Assembly: GCA_018064855.1 (NCBI GenBank)
Contig: JAGHUM010000068.1
Location: 20,276-84,275 of the forward strand
Source: Candidatus Physcocola equi
GTDB lineage: Bacteria; Bacteroidota; Bacteroidia; Bacteroidales; Paludibacteraceae
Direction: 5' to 3'
Length of the DNA stretch: 64,000 nt
In this document: one piece after another, positions 61,320-64,000 of the stretch
How the letters are laid out: every line of letters begins with the position of its first letter
Numbering within the stretch: position 1 is the stretch's first letter
The notes under the pieces: generated by a model
The model's database searches: none
What the model saw: only the letters and a program-made list of their open reading frames with translations
What the model was told of the DNA's origin: nothing
Made by a program: the position numbers and the translations under genes

Positions 61320-63872
61320 TTACAATCCTACTAAAGATCCTACCTGATAGATGAGAAAAGCCATAAGCCAAGCCAGGCAAGTGGTGTAAACGACACTGAG
61401 CCCAGCCCATCTCCAACTGTTGGTCTCATTTTTTATGGCGGCAATAGTTGCTGCACATGGGAAATAGAGCAATACAAACACAAGGAAAGCGAAGGCTGTC
61501 AATGATGTGTAAGCGTGTGTGCCATCGGCTCGCAGTTCATTGTGCATTTTGTTGCTGAGCTGCTGAACGGAAGCTTCGTCGTCATCCAAGTCGTTGCCAC
61601 CAGTGTAAAGTACATTCATGGTGCTGACGACAATCTCTTTTGCAACAGAACCCGCCAAGAGAGATACCCCCATTTGCCATGTGAATCCCAAAGGTCTGAT
61701 GGCTGGTTCAATGGTTTTCCCGATTTTCCCGATGTATGAGTTTTCTTTTTGTCGGAGTGCTGCGGTGGCCAATGGTGTTTCTCCGTTCCCGTCTGGCATT
61801 GTGTACTGCTCGGTAGAGTCCATTTTCATGGCCTCAAATTCAGTGTCGCGTGGAAAATACTCCAAAAACCAGACTATGATGGATGCTACAAGAATGATAC
61901 CACCCATTTTTTTCAAGTATTCTTTGGTCTTGTCCCACACGTGTGTGAGTACAGATTTCGCGGTTGGCATTCGATAAGGAGGAAGTTCCAATACAAATGG
62001 GGCTTCGTCTTCTTTAAGAAAATACCTGAATATTTTTGCGAAGACAAATGCCATGAACACGCCGATGAAGTAGAGCGAAAACATCGCCAATGCCGGATGT
62101 TGAGGGAAAAAGGCAACAGCAAAAAGGGTGTAGATGGGGATGCGAGCGCTGCACGACATGAACGGAAGCACCATTATGGTGATGAGACGGCTCTTTTTGC
62201 TTTCAATGATACGAGTGCCCATGATGGCTGGAACATTACAACCGAACCCCATGATGAGCGGTATGAATGATTTCCCGTGTAATCCCATTTTGTGCATGAC
62301 TTTATCCATTATGAAGGCTGCGCGTGCCATGTACCCGGAGTCTTCCATGAAAGAAATGAACAAGTAGAGGATAAGAATGTTCGGCAAAAAGACGATGACA
62401 CCTCCCACACCTCCTATGATGCCGTCTATGATGAGATCTTTCAGCATTCCGTTTGGCATTGTTGCTGCAATGGAGTCTTTTAAGAAACCCACCCCTGCGT
62501 CAATCCATTCCATAGGATAGTTTCCCAAAGAGAATGTGCACCAAAACATGAAAGCGATGAACATCAGGAAGATGGGAAATCCGAGGTATTTGTTTGTGGC
62601 AAAGCGGTCAATCTCTTTGGTGATTTTCCTGCCATCCACAGCGGCAGGGGTGAATGTCTCGCGAAGAGCCCCTGCGATGAAACCATATCGTGCGTTGGCA
62701 ACAGCCGACTCTGCATCTTCTCCAAGTTCTGTCTCGATTCGTTTCTGTTCCTCTTTTTGGATGGAAAGAATCTCCTCTCCATTAGGCAGTGCTGAGGCGA
62801 TTTTCATTGCTTCTTGGTCACCTTCAATCAGTTTTATGGCGAGGAAACGAGTAGAGTAGCGGGCGCGTATGCTTTGGTCTTTTTTGATGGCCTCTTGCAG
62901 TCTCTTTTCACTTTCCTCTATGACATTGCCATGGTGAATGTGAATGTGGTGGACAGTGTCGAACACAGGCTTGTGCGCCTCTCCGGCTTTGTGCTTGTCT
63001 GGGTTGTTTTCAAACTCGGAGATGAATTTTTCTTTGTCGATTCCCCCCTCGTTGCTCAAATAATAACTGCCTTCAAAAATGTTGATGATGATGTGGAACA
63101 GCGTGTCGATTCCTCTTCCGGAACGTCCCACTGTGGGTATGGCTGGCACACCCAATAAAAGGCCTAATTGTTCATGGTCGAGTTTGTCTCCCTTCTGCTG
63201 CAACTCGTCAAACATATTGAGCGCGATGACCATTGGCATGTTCATGTCGATGAGCTGAGTGGTGAGATACAGGTTGCGTTCAAGGTTGCTCGAATCCACA
63301 ACGTTTAGAATGACGTCTGGGGTGTCTTCCACCAGATTCTTCCTGACATAAACCTCTTCGGGAGAATAAGAAGTGAGCGAATAGGTGCCTGGCAAATCGA
63401 CCAGCGTGAAATCGTACCCCTCAAAATAGAAATGCCCTTCTTTGGCTTCTACGGTGACACCGCTATAGTTGCCGACGTGCTCGGAAGCATGAGAAATGTG
63501 ATTGTATAGACTCGTTTTCCCACAGTTGGGGTTACCCACCAAAGCCACTCTGATTTTCTTGCTTTGCTTGTCGGCTTCTTTCCTGAAGATTTCGGAAACG
63601 TCGATAGTCCCTTTATAGTCGGTTTTGATATTGCTGAGTTTGAACTCGTCTTCCGACATGATTTCGATCATGTCTCCTTCAGAACGTCGGAGGGAAACAT
63701 TGTAATCCATGATATGATATTCGACGGGGTCTTGCAAAGGTGCGTTTTGTATCGCTTTTACCTCAGCACCGCGTACGAATCCCATTTCAATAATGCGTTT
63801 GCGGAATCCTCCATTGCCACGCACTTTTACTATGATTGCTTTTTGTCCTGTTTTGAGTTCGGATAGTTTCAT
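61320..63872 (-). CDS. feoB: Fused FeoA-FeoB ferrous iron transporter
   Basis: 850 residues. Residues 1-75 are an FeoA (SH3-like) domain (LKTGQKAIIVKVRGNGGFRKRIIEMGFVRGAEV); a linker follows, then the FeoB GTPase: G1 GNPNCGKTS (113-121), G2 GVTVEAKEG (138-146), G3 DLPGTYSL (159-166), G4 NMFDE near 218. A helical domain follows, then the membrane part from about 430 with two gate regions (MGFGCNVPAIMGTR and AGSVAKEIVVSTM). It imports Fe2+ across the inner membrane. FeoA-FeoB fusion is common in Bacteroidetes. It is preceded by two palindromic operator-like sites and followed by the Cys-rich peptide. Confidence 0.96.
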   Translation of the reverse strand: MKLSELKTGQKAIIVKVRGNGGFRKRIIEMGFVRGAEVKAIQNAPLQDPVEYHIMDYNVSLRRSEGDMIEIMSEDEFKLSNIKTDYKGTIDVSEIFRKEADKQSKKIRVALVGNPNCGKTSLYNHISHASEHVGNYSGVTVEAKEGHFYFEGYDFTLVDLPGTYSLTSYSPEEVYVRKNLVEDTPDVILNVVDSSNLERNLYLTTQLIDMNMPMVIALNMFDELQQKGDKLDHEQLGLLLGVPAIPTVGRSGRGIDTLFHIIINIFEGSYYLSNEGGIDKEKFISEFENNPDKHKAGEAHKPVFDTVHHIHIHHGNVIEESEKRLQEAIKKDQSIRARYSTRFLAIKLIEGDQEAMKIASALPNGEEILSIQKEEQKRIETELGEDAESAVANARYGFIAGALRETFTPAAVDGRKITKEIDRFATNKYLGFPIFLMFIAFMFWCTFSLGNYPMEWIDAGVGFLKDSIAATMPNGMLKDLIIDGIIGGVGGVIVFLPNILILYLFISFMEDSGYMARAAFIMDKVMHKMGLHGKSFIPLIMGFGCNVPAIMGTRIIESKKSRLITIMVLPFMSCSARIPIYTLFAVAFFPQHPALAMFSLYFIGVFMAFVFAKIFRYFLKEDEAPFVLELPPYRMPTAKSVLTHVWDKTKEYLKKMGGIILVASIIVWFLEYFPRDTEFEAMKMDSTEQYTMPDGNGETPLATAALRQKENSYIGKIGKTIEPAIRPLGFTWQMGVSLLAGSVAKEIVVSTMNVLYTGGNDLDDDEASVQQLSNKMHNELRADGTHAYTSLTAFAFLVFVLLYFPCAATIAAIKNETNSWRWAGLSVVYTTCLAWLMAFLIYQVGSLVGL

Positions 63873-63922
63873 TGTGTCTTGAGAAGAACAGATATGATTG
63901 GCTGTGTCGTTCTTATATGATG

Positions 63923-63930
63923 CAAAATTA
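63923..63930 (-). promoter_or_regulatory. -7 box of the feoAB operon
   Basis: The minus strand reads TAATTTTG (TAnnTTTG), about 50 bases before the ATG at 63872. The -33 region overlaps the proximal operator-like palindrome, consistent with repression by steric block. Confidence 0.6.
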
Positions 63931-63947
63931 GTGAAATTACCGATTTG

Positions 63948-63986
63948 TTTAGAATGGGTTTAAATAAATTTTAGAACGATTCTAAA
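63948..63986 (-). promoter_or_regulatory. Twin palindromic operator-like sites before feoAB
   Basis: TTTAGAA-CGA-TTCTAAA (63970-63986) is a perfect 17-base palindrome. TTTAGAA-TGG-GTTTAAA (63948-63964) is an imperfect second copy exactly 22 bases away, two helical turns. They lie just upstream of the predicted -7 box. The pattern resembles the iron-control element described for Irr, a Fur-superfamily regulator in alphaproteobacteria; here a Fur-family or other iron regulator is the likely binder. Confidence 0.65.
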
Positions 63987-64000
63987 TAGTATAAATATAA

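Overview
The window comes from a member of the Bacteroidota, most probably a Bacteroidales with a type IX secretion system (T9SS). The sequence support is a complete porP-gldK-gldL-gldM-gldN block, a succinylornithine-type carbamoyltransferase instead of an ordinary ArgF, promoters of the Bacteroidetes form TTG-N19/20-TAnnTTTG, almost no Shine-Dalgarno sequences, and the trpBEGDCFA gene order. I cannot name the genus. There are no rRNA genes, tRNAs, insertion sequences or CRISPR arrays that I can see; the window is mostly core chromosome with a few accessory patches.

Layout. 1-2 kb: the left-edge fragment of an exported protein and a membrane-bound LytTR regulator, with two terminators and a possible small RNA between them. 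2-7 kb: rimP-nusA-infB, with a terminator-like hairpin in the rimP leader and a long infB leader. 7-13 kb: a giant exported coiled-coil protein, a Mur ligase and a DbpA-like RNA helicase. 13-17 kb: two FadL/OmpP1-type outer-membrane proteins and a Tyr/His/Ser-rich exported protein. 17-21.5 kb: prmA, a Pif1-type helicase, a methyltransferase-like protein and a DUF2795 protein. 21.6-27.5 kb: the T9SS core operon. 27.6-31 kb: leuS and rplS. 31-40 kb: guaB, two periplasmic PPIases, an OstA/LptA-like protein, shikimate kinase and guaA. 40-44 kb: acyltransferase-lipoprotein pair and a secreted glycoside hydrolase with CBM and a T9SS-like C-terminus. 44-47 kb: proA, argF' and aqpZ. 47-49 kb: two paralogous DUF6515-type exported proteins. 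49-51 kb: CoA transferase. 51-57.7 kb: the trp operon with a leader peptide and attenuator. 58-61 kb: an AT-rich, translationally coupled trio ending in a C10 cysteine protease. 61-64 kb: feoAB with a Cys-rich Feo accessory peptide and a duplicated palindromic operator.

How it fits together. The T9SS core builds the export machine; the glycoside hydrolase is a probable passenger. The PPIase/OstA genes serve outer-membrane biogenesis. Three separate genes for short, extremely Tyr/His/Ser-rich exported proteins each carry a sigma-54-type TGGCA-N6-TTG(T/C)A promoter, which suggests a small RpoN-controlled cell-surface regulon. Two amino-acid and iron systems show readable regulation: a Trp-Trp-Trp leader peptide plus terminator before trpB, and twin TTTAGAA-N3-TTCTAAA-type palindromes before feoAB.
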